DNA of 64,000 nucleotides from Proteobacteria bacterium SG_bin5 (GTDB lineage: Bacteria > Pseudomonadota > Alphaproteobacteria > Sphingomonadales > Sphingomonadaceae). The stretch's first letter is position 1, and each line of letters starts with the position of its first letter. The notes below the pieces were generated by a model, which worked only from the letters and a program-made list of their open reading frames with translations, was not told where the DNA came from and made no database searches. Location of the stretch: positions 31,568-95,567 of the forward strand of contig LWDI01000069.1 in the NCBI GenBank assembly GCA_002083475.1, read 5' to 3'. Both the position numbers and the translations under genes were made by a program. Shown here piece after piece: positions 17,347 to 26,054 of the stretch.

Positions 17347-17921
17347 GCGCCCCAGGTCGTCACCACCGTGTCGAGCGCGGGGCGGGGGCGTTCCTCGAGC
17401 GCGGCGCCGGGCGCGCCGATGAAGACGAACCCCGCGATCCGCGCCGGGGCGGCGGCGAAGGCGTCGCGCACCGCTTCCGAATAACAGGCCCAGCCCGTCA
17501 CCCAGCCGGCAACGAAGCCCATCGCGTGGGCGGCGTGGAGCAGGTTCATGCACGCCGCGCCCGCCGAAAGCTCTTGTTCCCACGAGGGGATGTGGCTTTC
17601 GGGCTTGGGCTGCGAGAGCACCACCACCAGCGCCGGCGCCTGACGCGCGAACGCCTCGAGCGCGGCGATCTCGGTCGCCGCCGCTTGCGGGCGTTCGGCG
17701 CGATAAGCAGTCGTGATCACCGCGCTCAGCCGGTCGCGCGCTTCGGCGGGCACGATCACGAAGCGCCAGGGGGCCAGCTTGCCGTGATCGGGGGTGCGCG
17801 CGGCGATCTCGAGCATCGCGCTCAGCTGCGCGTCGCTCGGGCCGGGGGCGATCATGTCGCGCGGGCGGCCCGAGCGGCGGGTGCGGAGCAACGACAAGGG
17901 GGTGGTGCGATCGTTCAACAT
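17343..17921 (-). CDS. nitroreductase family protein, YdjA-like
   Basis: A 192-residue FMN-dependent nitroreductase. The flavin phosphate-binding opening LLRTRRSGRPRDMIAPGPS and the segment AARTPDHGKLAPWRFVIV are characteristic of the YdjA/TdsD branch. The C-terminal glycine-rich FVFIGAPGAALEERPRP is the second FMN contact. Natural substrate unknown. An upstream extension to 18119 lacks homology and overlaps the next gene's 5' end, so the internal ATG at 17921 is preferred. Confidence 0.87.
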   Translation of the reverse strand: MLNDRTTPLSLLRTRRSGRPRDMIAPGPSDAQLSAMLEIAARTPDHGKLAPWRFVIVPAEARDRLSAVITTAYRAERPQAAATEIAALEAFARQAPALVVVLSQPKPESHIPSWEQELSAGAACMNLLHAAHAMGFVAGWVTGWACYSEAVRDAFAAAPARIAGFVFIGAPGAALEERPRPALDTVVTTWGA

Positions 17922-18027
17922 CGCGCGATCGCTTAGCGCGGCGCCCGCGCCATTTACAGCCCCGCTTTTGCCGCTAGTGTCGCGCCCCAACCGTGATGGA
18001 CGAGAGTTTTTAGGAGCGTTTCCCGAT

Positions 18028-19812
18028 ATGAGCACCGCCGCCGATCCCACCGCCGCGCCCGCCGCCGGCGGCAAGACCTGGTTCGGCCATCCCGCGCAAC
18101 TCTTCTGGCTGTTCGGCACCGAAATGTGGGAGCGCTTCGGCTATTATGGCATGCGCGCGCTGCTCACGCTGTATCTCACCAAGCATTTCGTGCTGGGGGA
18201 CCGTTCCTCGACCGGCCTCTATGGCGGCTATACCGCGCTCGTTTATCTGACGCCGCTCGTCGGCGGGTTGCTCGCCGATCAATATCTGGGCGCGAAACGC
18301 GCGGTGCGCTTCGGCGCGCTGATGATGGCGGCGGGCTATTTCACGCTCGCGTTCGGCGGCCCCTCGGCGCAGCCTTATCAAGTGATCGACGGCCAACGTT
18401 ATGCGGTGGTGTTCGAAAATTATCGCGACGCGCCGTCGAGCAGCCCCAATGAAAAACGCTTCATCGTCGCGGGCGGCGAGAAGCTGGAGATGCGCGGCAA
18501 TAATGACGGCAGCCTCTCGCTGGTCGCGCCCGACGGCCGGGTCGCGCGGACCGTGCCCGCCGGCGGTTTCACCGAAGAGGCCGAGCGCAGCCCCTTTTTC
18601 CTGGCGCTGATGCTGATCGCGCTCTCGCTGATCTCGGTCGGCAACGGCTTTTTCAAGCCCAATATCTCGACGATGGTCGGCGAACTCTATCAGCAGGGCG
18701 ACCGCCGCCGCGACACCGGCTTCACCATTTTCTACATGGGCATCAACCTGGGCTCGATCCTGGGGCAGACGCTTTGCGCGATCTTCGCCGATACGATCGG
18801 CTGGCCCGCCGGGCTCGGCATCGCCGGCGTGGCGATGGTGATCGCGTTCGTGATGATCAGCTTCCACGGCGGGCGGCTCGACGCGGTCGGCAACCGCCCG
18901 GCGGACGCGGGCAATCGCGACGCGGTGATTTATCTGGGCGCGGTGCTCGCGGTGCCCTTGCTCTATTGGCTCTTCACCAATTTGATGTCGGCCGCGCCGC
19001 CCGCCGAGGGGAGCGGCTTCATCGGCTATTTGGCGTCGCTGCCGCTGATGGCGAAGCTGTTGTTCGGCACCTTCGTCGTGGCGGTGCCCGGCATCCTCAT
19101 CTGGTCGGCGACGGCGGGGAACGAGCGCGAGTTCCAGATGATGCTCGCGGCGATGACGCTGATCGTGTTCAACGTGGTGTTCTGGACGCTGTTCGAACAA
19201 GCGGGGTCGAGTCTGGCGCTGTTCGCCGATCGCAACACCGATCGCAGCGTGTTCGGCTGGTTCACCATTTCCGCGCCGCAGACGCAGAATTTCAACCCGA
19301 TCTCGATCGTGCTGCTCGCGCCGCTGATGTCGGCGCTTTGGGCGACGCTCGCGCGGCGCGGGTTGGAGCCGTCGATCCCGGTCAAATTCGCGGTCGCGCT
19401 GATGGGCGTCGGCGGCGGCTTTCTGTTTCTGGTATGGGGCGCGAGCTTCGCGGGGCCCGATTACAAGGTCGGGCTGTGGTGGCTCGCGGGGCTCTATGTG
19501 ATCCACTCGCTCGCCGAGCTGTGCATTTCGCCGGTGGGCCTCAGCATGATCACCAAGCTGTCGATCGCGCGCATCGTCGGGCTGATGATGGGGGTGTGGT
19601 TCCTGTCGATCTCGGTCGCGCAATATTTCGCGGGGATCGTCGCCCAGGTCGCGAGCGTCGAGACGGTGGGCGGGCAGGTGACCAATTTGAAGGTGAGCCT
19701 GGACGCCTATACCAGCACCTTCACGATCGTCGCCTGGATCGCGATCGCGCTCGGCGTGGTGCTGCTCGGCCTCTCCTTCCCGCTCAAGAAATGGATGCAC
19801 GGGGTGAAATGA
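18028..19812 (+). CDS. proton-dependent oligopeptide transporter (POT/PTR2)
   Basis: A 594-residue inner-membrane peptide/proton symporter. The POT signature EMWERFGYYGMRALLTLYL lies near residues 31-49, matching ExxERFxYYG, where the Glu and Arg couple protons. NGFFKPNISTMVGELYQQGD near residues 208-227 is the second PTR2 signature. At least 12 hydrophobic segments follow the usual pattern. An insert of about 75 residues around residue 125-200 is hydrophilic and predicted periplasmic; it makes the protein longer than the 450-500 residues of most bacterial POTs. RBS TAGGAG lies 12 bases upstream. Confidence 0.93.
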   Translation: MSTAADPTAAPAAGGKTWFGHPAQLFWLFGTEMWERFGYYGMRALLTLYLTKHFVLGDRSSTGLYGGYTALVYLTPLVGGLLADQYLGAKRAVRFGALMMAAGYFTLAFGGPSAQPYQVIDGQRYAVVFENYRDAPSSSPNEKRFIVAGGEKLEMRGNNDGSLSLVAPDGRVARTVPAGGFTEEAERSPFFLALMLIALSLISVGNGFFKPNISTMVGELYQQGDRRRDTGFTIFYMGINLGSILGQTLCAIFADTIGWPAGLGIAGVAMVIAFVMISFHGGRLDAVGNRPADAGNRDAVIYLGAVLAVPLLYWLFTNLMSAAPPAEGSGFIGYLASLPLMAKLLFGTFVVAVPGILIWSATAGNEREFQMMLAAMTLIVFNVVFWTLFEQAGSSLALFADRNTDRSVFGWFTISAPQTQNFNPISIVLLAPLMSALWATLARRGLEPSIPVKFAVALMGVGGGFLFLVWGASFAGPDYKVGLWWLAGLYVIHSLAELCISPVGLSMITKLSIARIVGLMMGVWFLSISVAQYFAGIVAQVASVETVGGQVTNLKVSLDAYTSTFTIVAWIAIALGVVLLGLSFPLKKWMHGVK

Positions 19813-19851
19813 TGCGTTAGCCTCTCCCCCGGGGCACGAGGGGAGGCGGCG

Positions 19852-20541
19852 ATGGAGGGCAATTTACAGCTGGCGCTGGCGACGGGGGCGTTCATCGGCA
19901 CGCATCTGGGCCTTTCCCACCCCTTGCGCGCGCCGTTGGTGAAGGCGCTGGGGGCGGTCGGCTTTCAGATCCTCTATACGGTCGTTGCCTTTGGCTGTTT
20001 GTGGTGGATTTCGCGCGCCTTTCACGCGCTGCCGCCGCAGGCGCCGCTGTGGGACGTGGGCGACGCGCTCTGGGCGCTCTCGACGCTCGTCATGCTGCTC
20101 GCGAGCGTGCTGCTGATGGGCTCGCTGATCGGCAACCCGGCCTTTCCCGCGCCCAATGTAAAAGTGCCGGGGGCGGCGCGCGGGGTGTTCGCGATCACCC
20201 GCCACCCGATGCTCTGGTCGTTCGCGCTGTGGGGCCTGGCGCATATCTTGGTGCTGCCGATCCCGGCCCAGTTCATCGTCGCCGGGGGCTTCGCCGCCTT
20301 CGCGCTGATCGGCGCCGCCGCGCTCGATGCCAAGAAGACGCGGGCGATCCCCGACGTCTGGCGGCCGTGGATGGCGATGACGAGTTACCTGCCCTTCCAG
20401 GCGATCGCGCAAGGCCGCGCGCGCTTCGGCGGGTTTCGCCCGCATGATCTGGCGGGGGGTCTGGTGATCTGGCTCGCCGCCACCTGGGCGCATCTGCCCG
20501 CCGCCGGCATCCCGGCGGGCATCTGGCGCTGGGTGGGCTAG
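19852..20541 (+). CDS. NnrU family membrane protein
   Basis: A 229-residue membrane protein with about six helices. The NnrU core is visible: GTHLGLSHPLRAPLV near the start and RGVFAITRHPMLWSFALWGLAH in the centre, the HPM motif shared with isoprenylcysteine methyltransferase-like proteins. NnrU was first linked to nitric-oxide metabolism in Rhodobacter, but no denitrification gene is near here, so its role is open. It follows the peptide transporter by 39 bases and could share its transcript. Confidence 0.88.
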   Translation: MEGNLQLALATGAFIGTHLGLSHPLRAPLVKALGAVGFQILYTVVAFGCLWWISRAFHALPPQAPLWDVGDALWALSTLVMLLASVLLMGSLIGNPAFPAPNVKVPGAARGVFAITRHPMLWSFALWGLAHILVLPIPAQFIVAGGFAAFALIGAAALDAKKTRAIPDVWRPWMAMTSYLPFQAIAQGRARFGGFRPHDLAGGLVIWLAATWAHLPAAGIPAGIWRWVG

Positions 20542-20643
20542 AGCGATTTCCAGGCAGGTGGAATCGCCTGCCGATTCGGAAATCGCGGCAAATCAAAGAT
20601 CTAGAGCGGCGATCCGATGCAATCGGATCGGAAACCGCTCTAG
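20538..20643. repeat. TAGAGC-ended double palindrome
   Basis: Two abutting inverted repeats. The first pairs CGATTTCCAGG with CCGATTCGGAAATCG imperfectly. The second runs CTAGAGCGG, then GATCCGATGCAATCGGATC, then CCGCTCTAG. It overlaps the last four bases of the nnrU gene. TAGAGC-flanked elements of this kind are common intergenic repeats in alphaproteobacteria. Confidence 0.75.
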
Positions 20644-20711
20644 GCACAAGCGGCCGCAAGCGCCGCGCGATTTCCGCTGACCCGCCCGGCGTTCGGCGCT
20701 AAGCTGCTGAA

Positions 20712-21776
20712 ATGGCGCGAACCAAGCCAGGGCAGCGGCGGGGGCAGGGGCAGGCGCGCGCGGAAGGCGCGCCGCGCTTCTATCGACGCAGCGCGCTGCC
20801 CCCCGGGGTCGGGCTGGCGCTTCGGATCGGCGCGACCTTGGGCTTGATCGGCATCGCGCTCGCCGGCCATTGGCTCGATCGCGACGGGCTGCGCGACAAT
20901 GCCGATGGCCAAATCTCGTTTCTCGACGTCGTCTATTTCACCATGATCACCGTCACCACGGTCGGCTATGGCGATATCGTTCCCGTCACCGATCGCGCGC
21001 GGCTGTTCGACACCTTCATCGTCACCCCGGTGCGGATCTTCATTTGGCTGATCTTCTTCGGCTCGGCCTATAGTTTCTTGCTACGCAACGGATGGGAGCA
21101 GTGGCGGATGAAAGCGATCCAGCGCCGGTTGAGCGGGCACACGATCATCGGCGGTTTCGGCGCGACCGGGCGCGAGGCGGCCGCCGAGTTGGTGCGCCGC
21201 GGCAGCCGCCCCGAGCGGATCGTGGTGGTCGACGAGGCCCCCGGCGTGATCAAGGACGCGATCGAGCAAGGCTTCGCAACCGTGCAGGGCGACGCGACGC
21301 ACAATGCCGTGCTCGAAGCCGCCGGCCTCGCCCAGGCGCGCGCGCTGCTGGTGACGCCCGGGCGCGACGATACCGCCGTGCTGATCGCGCTCACCGCGCG
21401 CCGCCTCGCGCCGAGCGTACCGGTCGCGGTCGCGATCCGCGAGACCGAGAATGAGATTCTCGCGCGCGACGCGGGCGCGCTGGTCATCGTCAATTCGGTG
21501 AGCTTTGGCGGGCAATTGCTGGCGGGCTCGAGTCTCGCGCCGCGCATGGCCGATTATGTCTGCGATCTCATTACGCATGAGGGCGAGGTGATGCTGCGCG
21601 AACGGCCGGTGCGCCGCGACGAGATCGGCCTGCGCTTGACCGAGCTCGGCAGCGGGCAGGGGATGCGGCTGTACCGCGCGGAGCGCGCGATCGGCTTTTG
21701 GGAGGCGGACGCGGTGCTGCAAGCCGGCGACACGGTGCTCGAAGTCGTCCCCCGGGGCGACGCGCGGACGGGCTGA
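20712..21776 (+). CDS. potassium channel with RCK/TrkA-N domain
   Basis: A 354-residue two-helix K+ channel. Transmembrane helices at about residues 35-52 and 98-118 flank the pore loop, with selectivity filter TTVGYGD at 82-88. A cytoplasmic RCK N-domain follows, with Rossmann motif TIIGGFGATGREAAAELVRRG near residues 143-163, then a C-terminal TrkA-C-like part. The layout matches MthK/Kch-type ligand-gated channels. The N-terminus is basic and cytoplasmic. No regulatory partner gene is adjacent. Confidence 0.92.
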   Translation: MARTKPGQRRGQGQARAEGAPRFYRRSALPPGVGLALRIGATLGLIGIALAGHWLDRDGLRDNADGQISFLDVVYFTMITVTTVGYGDIVPVTDRARLFDTFIVTPVRIFIWLIFFGSAYSFLLRNGWEQWRMKAIQRRLSGHTIIGGFGATGREAAAELVRRGSRPERIVVVDEAPGVIKDAIEQGFATVQGDATHNAVLEAAGLAQARALLVTPGRDDTAVLIALTARRLAPSVPVAVAIRETENEILARDAGALVIVNSVSFGGQLLAGSSLAPRMADYVCDLITHEGEVMLRERPVRRDEIGLRLTELGSGQGMRLYRAERAIGFWEADAVLQAGDTVLEVVPRGDARTG

Positions 21777-21789
21777 GGGCCGGCCCCGC

Positions 21790-22239
21790 TTACCGCCGCG
21801 CGGCGAAAAAGGCGCGCAGCAGCGCCGCCGCCTCGCTCTCGCCGATGCCGGCATAGATTTCGGGCCGATGGTGGCAGGTCGGTTGGCCGAAGAAGCGCGG
21901 CCCGTGCGCGACCGCGCCGCCCTTGGCATCCTCGGCGCCGTAATAGAGCCGGTCGAGCCGAGCATGAGCAATCGCCCCGGCGCACATCGCGCAGGGCTCG
22001 AGCGTCACCCACAAATCGCACCCGTCGAGCCGATCGCGCCCGAGCGCGCGCGCCGCCGCGCGGATCGCCAGGATCTCGGCATGCGCGGTCGGGTCGGCGA
22101 GCGCGCGCGGGGCGTTGGCCGCCACCGCGAGCACGCTGCCGCTCCGCGTCACCACCGCCCCCACCGGCACTTCGCCGCGCGCGGCGGCCTCGGTCGCGGC
22201 GGCGAGCGCGCGGCGCATTGGTTCGGGGAGCGGAAACAT
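21790..22239 (-). CDS. tadA: tRNA adenosine(34) deaminase
   Basis: A 149-residue zinc deaminase making inosine at the wobble base of tRNA-Arg(ACG). The zinc and catalytic motif is HAEILAIRAA (His and Glu) and TLEPCAMCAGAIAHARL (the two zinc Cys). The following RLDRLYYGAEDAKGGAV matches bacterial TadA. The start at 22239 begins MFPLPEPMRRALAAA, as in relatives; the frame upstream is proline/arginine noise. It is convergent with the potassium channel gene. Confidence 0.93.
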   Translation of the reverse strand: MFPLPEPMRRALAAATEAAARGEVPVGAVVTRSGSVLAVAANAPRALADPTAHAEILAIRAAARALGRDRLDGCDLWVTLEPCAMCAGAIAHARLDRLYYGAEDAKGGAVAHGPRFFGQPTCHHRPEIYAGIGESEAAALLRAFFAARR

Positions 22240-22355
22240 CGCCCCGCTATGCCCGCCCCGCGCCCCCCGCGCCAGAGCGCGGGCGAGGGAATCGGTTGAC
22301 CTTTGGCGCGCCACCGCTTAAGGGGCGCGACTTTCCAGGTTTCGAGGATCAGTCG

Positions 22356-22661
22356 ATGTCGCGCATTTGCGAGCTGACCGGCAAGGGTCGGCAAGTGGGG
22401 CACAATGTCTCCCACGCCAACAACAAGACCAAGCGGACCTTTCTGCCCAATCTGCAGAACGTCACGCTGATTTCGGACGCGCTGGGCACCAGCGTGCGGC
22501 TGCGCGTGTCGACGCATGGGCTGCGCTCGGTCGAGCATGTCGGCGGGCTCGACAATTGGCTGATCAAGACCTCGGACGATCAGCTCTCGCTGCGCGCGCG
22601 CCGGCTGAAGCGCGACGTCAAGAAGAAGCTCGCCCCCACCGCCGAGACGGCGGCCGCTTAA
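22356..22661 (+). CDS. rpmB: 50S ribosomal protein L28
   Basis: A 101-residue large-subunit protein. It opens MSRICELTGKGRQVGHNVSH and contains NNKTKRTFLPNLQNV and the LRVSTHGLRSVE stretch, all standard for L28. The length matches alphaproteobacterial L28, which has a C-terminal extension (here KKKLAPTAETAAA) relative to the E. coli form. The GAGGA-type RBS lies about six bases upstream. Its stop overlaps the stop of the convergent gene. Confidence 0.97.
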   Translation: MSRICELTGKGRQVGHNVSHANNKTKRTFLPNLQNVTLISDALGTSVRLRVSTHGLRSVEHVGGLDNWLIKTSDDQLSLRARRLKRDVKKKLAPTAETAAA

Positions 22662-23677
22662 CCGCGCCGACGCGGCGGCGTGATCGGCGCGCGGGGCGGC
22701 GCCAGCGCCGCCTCGTCGAGCCGGAATTCGAGCAACAGGCTCGCCTCGAACAAGCTTTGATTATCGTCGCTCGCGATCCATAATTTGATCGCGCCGCCCT
22801 CGCGCACCGCCGCGACCGCCTCGAAATTATCGTGGAGCGCGGGGGCGGCGAAACGCGCGATCGGCCGCCCCACCACGCGGGCGCCCGGGCGGATCGCGTC
22901 CTTGGGGAGCAAGGTGACGATCACGGTGAAGCCGTCGGTCAGATCGGCGCGCCGGTTGAGCAGCACCAGGCGGCCGTCGGGCAGTTCGGCCATGTCGGTC
23001 GGCTTATAGCCCTTGGGCGGCACGTAGCGGAAGCGGAAGGCGCGCCGCGGGTGCCGCACCGGATCGGCGAGGAACACCAGCCCCTCGCACCCCGCCCCCG
23101 GCGCGACTTCATTCTCGTCGATCGCGACGAAGCGCCCGCTCGCCAGGCGGGCGAAGGCCTCCGCCCCCCGATTCTCGTCCCACCCCGCCATCGCCGGCGG
23201 CGCGACATGCCCCTCGGCGCGGGCGAAGCCGGGGGCGTAGCGCCAGATTTCGTTGCGCGTCTCGAATGCTACCCAAAGATGCCCGGCGGGATCGCGGGTC
23301 AGCGCCTCGCTATCGCGGTCTTCGCCGCGCCAGCCCCCGCGCGGCACCGCCGGCAGATGAAAGATCGCGGGCGCGCCCAGCCGCCCACGCGCGTCGAGTG
23401 TGAAGCGAATCCCTTGGCCGCTGTCGCTCAGTAGCGTGAAGGCGCGGCCATCGGTCTGCATCGCCGAAAAGCCGCCGAACGCGGGGTCGCCGCTGGTGAG
23501 GCGATAGCCGCGCTCGAACACCAGCGCGCCGATCCGCCGCCGCCCGGGCGCGCCCGGATAAAGCGCGACCGGCGCAACGCTGAAGCGAAGGCTCGGGTCG
23601 AAGAGCCTTTGCTGGGGAAGTCCCTCCCATGGGGGAACGAACAGCAGCGGAAGGATTACCGACCAGAAAAGGCGCAT
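22658..23677 (-). CDS. esterase-like phytase-family protein, secreted
   Basis: A 339-residue protein with an N-terminal hydrophobic segment MRLFWSVILPLLFVP that looks like a signal peptide. The body matches the esterase-like activity of phytase family, a beta-propeller: ERGYRLTSGDPAFGGFSAMQ, TLLSDSGQGIRFTLD, DSEALTRDPAGHLWVAFE, GYKPTDMAELPDGRLVLLNRR and HDNFEAVAAVREG are the recurring blade segments. The enzymatic activity of this family is poorly defined. Start 23677 is chosen because the signal peptide begins there. Confidence 0.85.
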   Translation of the reverse strand: MRLFWSVILPLLFVPPWEGLPQQRLFDPSLRFSVAPVALYPGAPGRRRIGALVFERGYRLTSGDPAFGGFSAMQTDGRAFTLLSDSGQGIRFTLDARGRLGAPAIFHLPAVPRGGWRGEDRDSEALTRDPAGHLWVAFETRNEIWRYAPGFARAEGHVAPPAMAGWDENRGAEAFARLASGRFVAIDENEVAPGAGCEGLVFLADPVRHPRRAFRFRYVPPKGYKPTDMAELPDGRLVLLNRRADLTDGFTVIVTLLPKDAIRPGARVVGRPIARFAAPALHDNFEAVAAVREGGAIKLWIASDDNQSLFEASLLLEFRLDEAALAPPRAPITPPRRRG

Positions 23678-23825
23678 GGCGCCCTCATAGAGCGCTTGGC
23701 CGCGCGGGAAAGGCTGAACGCGCGATAACGGGCGCATTCAGCCCCGGCTCAAAGCGACTCGGGCATTAGGGCAGCATCGGTGCAAGGGAATCGCCTCTTG
23801 CTGCCGCAGCGAGTGGAGACGAGTG

Positions 23826-24248
23826 ATGATGAAGAAGCTTTCCGCCGCCGGTGCAGCGCTTGCCCTGGGCATGAGCGCGCTGGTTCCCCTGACCGCCGCC
23901 TCGGCGCAGGATTATGGCTATCGCGATTATCGCGGCTATCGCGGCGACGTTTATCGTGGTGACGTTTATCGCGGTGATGCCCGCGGCTATTATAACAATG
24001 GCTATAATGGCTATTATGACAATCGCTACAATGATCGCGTCTATCGCGATTATCGGCGCGACTATCGTTACAATGATCGCCGCTGCGACGGCACCACCGG
24101 CACCGTGGTCGGCGCGATCGCGGGTGGCTTGCTCGGCAATGTCGTCGCCGGGCGCCGCGATCGTGGCCTGGGGACGGTGCTCGGCGCCGCCGGCGGCGCG
24201 CTCGCGGGCCGCTCGATCGATCGCAGCGACTGCCGTTCGCGCTATTGA
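23826..24248 (+). CDS. secreted glycine-zipper protein with Tyr/Arg/Asp repeats
   Basis: About 140 residues. A signal peptide ends in ASAQ (about residue 28). Then comes a low-complexity stretch of about 60 residues rich in Tyr, Arg, Asp and Asn, with tandem YRGDVYRGDVYRGDARGYYN. A glycine-zipper 2TM domain follows: GTVVGAIAGGLLGNVVAGRR and GTVLGAAGGALAGRSIDR. Such proteins are envelope-located in proteobacteria. GTG at 23823 and ATGs at 23826 and 23829 are all possible starts. Two Cys (near 87 and 136) bracket the zipper. Confidence 0.85.
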   Translation: MMKKLSAAGAALALGMSALVPLTAASAQDYGYRDYRGYRGDVYRGDVYRGDARGYYNNGYNGYYDNRYNDRVYRDYRRDYRYNDRRCDGTTGTVVGAIAGGLLGNVVAGRRDRGLGTVLGAAGGALAGRSIDRSDCRSRY

Positions 24249-24272
24249 TTCCCCGGCGTATCGGGGGAACGA

Positions 24273-24304
24273 GAGGGCCGGTGCTCAATCGGGCGCCGGC
24301 CCTC
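24273..24304. terminator. bidirectional hairpin between convergent genes
   Basis: Stem GAGGGCCGGTGC paired with GCGCCGGCCCTC around an eight-base loop. It lies between the stops of the glycine-zipper gene and phaB. There is no T-tract, so termination is inferred from position and stem strength only. Confidence 0.5.
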
Positions 24305-24310
24305 GAGCGA

Positions 24311-25033
24311 TCAATACATATGCTGACCGCCGTTGATGCTGAGCGTCGAGCCGGTGATGAACCCGCCCTCGTCGCAGCATAGGAACGTCACCGCGCGCGC
24401 GATTTCGCTCGCTTGGCCGAGCCGCCCGACCGGAATGCGCGCGACGATCTTGCCGAGCACGTCGGCGGGGACGGCGGCGACCATGTCGGTATCGATATAG
24501 CCCGGCGCGATCGCGTTCACCGTCACGTTGAACTTGGCGCCTTCCTGCGCCAGCGCCTTGGTGAAGCCGTGAATGCCCGATTTGGCGGCGGCGTAATTCA
24601 CCTGCCCATATTGCCCCGCCTGGCCGTTGATCGAGCCGATGTTGACGATCCGGCCCCATTGGCGCTCGCGCATCCCCGCGAACACGGCTTTGGCCATGTT
24701 GAAGCAACCGCCCAAATTGGTGTCGATCACGTCCTTCCACATTTGGTAGGTCATCTTCATCATCGTGCCGTCGCGGGTGATGCCGGCATTGTTGATGAGC
24801 GCGTCGACGGGCCCGAGTTCTTCGACCACCTGCGCGACGCCGGCCTGGCACGCGTCGAAATCGGCGACGTCCCATTTATACGCCTTGATCCCGGTGCGCT
24901 CGGTAAAGGCGCGCGCGCGCTCTTCATTGCCGGCGTAATTGGCGGCGACGGTGAAGCCCGTATCGCGCAATGCAAGGCTGATCGCCTCGCCGATGCCGCG
25001 GGTTCCGCCAGTCACGATTGCGACGCGTGCCAT
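24311..25033 (-). CDS. phaB: acetoacetyl-CoA reductase
   Basis: A 240-residue short-chain dehydrogenase reducing acetoacetyl-CoA to 3-hydroxybutyryl-CoA for polyhydroxyalkanoate synthesis. The cofactor loop is TGGTRGIGEAI, the catalytic Ser lies in IVNIGSINGQAGQYGQ, and Tyr/Lys in VNYAAAKSG. The end ITGSTLSINGGQHMY is the PhaB-type C-terminus. FabG is the main alternative, but the QxGQYGQVNYAAAKSG and GGQHMY features favour PhaB. No pha synthase gene is nearby. It is 22 bases downstream of hemH on the same strand. Confidence 0.9.
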   Translation of the reverse strand: MARVAIVTGGTRGIGEAISLALRDTGFTVAANYAGNEERARAFTERTGIKAYKWDVADFDACQAGVAQVVEELGPVDALINNAGITRDGTMMKMTYQMWKDVIDTNLGGCFNMAKAVFAGMRERQWGRIVNIGSINGQAGQYGQVNYAAAKSGIHGFTKALAQEGAKFNVTVNAIAPGYIDTDMVAAVPADVLGKIVARIPVGRLGQASEIARAVTFLCCDEGGFITGSTLSINGGQHMY

Positions 25034-25055
25034 CTTCCTCTCCTTTTTCGCAGGC

Positions 25056-26054
25056 TCAGGTCCAGCCTTGCAGTTCGCGGCCGATTAGCCGTTCGAGCAT
25101 CTCCATACCAATCGGTCGGTCGTTCAAACAGGGCAAGTAAGCGAAATGCGTGCCGCCGGCTTCCTCGAAGGTCTCGCGACCGCGAATCGCGACTTCTTCG
25201 AGCGTCTCCAGGCAATCGGCGGAAAAGCCCGGCGCGACGACGGCGATGCGCTTCACGCCCTTGCCCGGCAGCGCGGCGAGGGTTTCGTCGGTCGCGGGTT
25301 CGAGCCATTTGGCGGGGCCGAATCGCGATTGGAAGGTCACGATCACCTCGCGCCCCAGCGCCTCGCCGAGCAGCCGCGCGGTCTTTTGGCATTGGCAATG
25401 ATAGGGATCGCCCAGATCGAGCGTGCGCGCGGGCATGCCGTGGAAGCTCACCAACAGCGCCTGCGGATCGAAATCGAGCCCCGCGAGCCCCGCGCCGATA
25501 TCGGCGGCGAGCGCGTCGATGTGAAGCGGATCGTCATAATAGGGCGGCAGCGTGCGCAGCGCGGGCTGCCAGCGCATCCGGCGCAGCTCGGCGAACGCCT
25601 TGTCGTTCGCGGTCGCGGTCGTCGCCGCGCAATATTGCGGATAGAGCGGGGCGAGCAGCAGCCGGTCGCAACCCGCCTCGAACAGCCCCCGCAGCACCTC
25701 GGCGATCGCGGGGCGGCCATAGCGCATCGCCCAATCGACCGTGACCGCAGCACCCAGCCGCGCCTGGAGCGCTTCGGCCTGGCGGCGGGTAATCGCGGCG
25801 AGCGGCGAGCCCTCGTCGCTCCACACCGCGCGATAGGCCTCGGCCGAGCGCTGCGGGCGGGTGTTGAGGATGAAGCCGCGCAGAATCGGCTGCCACAAGG
25901 GCGCGGGGATCTCGACCACCCGCCGGTCCGACAGGAATTCGCCCAGATAGCGCCGCACCGATCGCGTATCGGGCGCGTCGGGCGTGCCGAGGTTGATCAG
26001 GATCACGCCGACGCGGCGAGGTTTGACCGGCGGGTGATCGGGCGGAAGGGTCAT
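25056..26054 (-). CDS. hemH: ferrochelatase
   Basis: A 332-residue enzyme inserting Fe(II) into protoporphyrin IX, the last step of haem synthesis. Visible features are VGVILINLGTPDAPDTRSVR at the start, the catalytic His in LLVSFHGMP, and FSADCLETLEEVAIRGRETF with the conserved acidic residues. The length is typical of proteobacterial HemH. Its ATG overlaps the stop of the molybdoenzyme gene by four bases, an unusual but clear coupling. Confidence 0.96.
   Translation of the reverse strand: MTLPPDHPPVKPRRVGVILINLGTPDAPDTRSVRRYLGEFLSDRRVVEIPAPLWQPILRGFILNTRPQRSAEAYRAVWSDEGSPLAAITRRQAEALQARLGAAVTVDWAMRYGRPAIAEVLRGLFEAGCDRLLLAPLYPQYCAATTATANDKAFAELRRMRWQPALRTLPPYYDDPLHIDALAADIGAGLAGLDFDPQALLVSFHGMPARTLDLGDPYHCQCQKTARLLGEALGREVIVTFQSRFGPAKWLEPATDETLAALPGKGVKRIAVVAPGFSADCLETLEEVAIRGRETFEEAGGTHFAYLPCLNDRPIGMEMLERLIGRELQGWT

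Noticed and set aside
24249..24268. Short hairpin TCCCCGGCGTATCGGGGGA as a separate terminator
   Set aside because: It abuts the stronger hairpin at 24273 and lacks a T-tract; listed only with that site.
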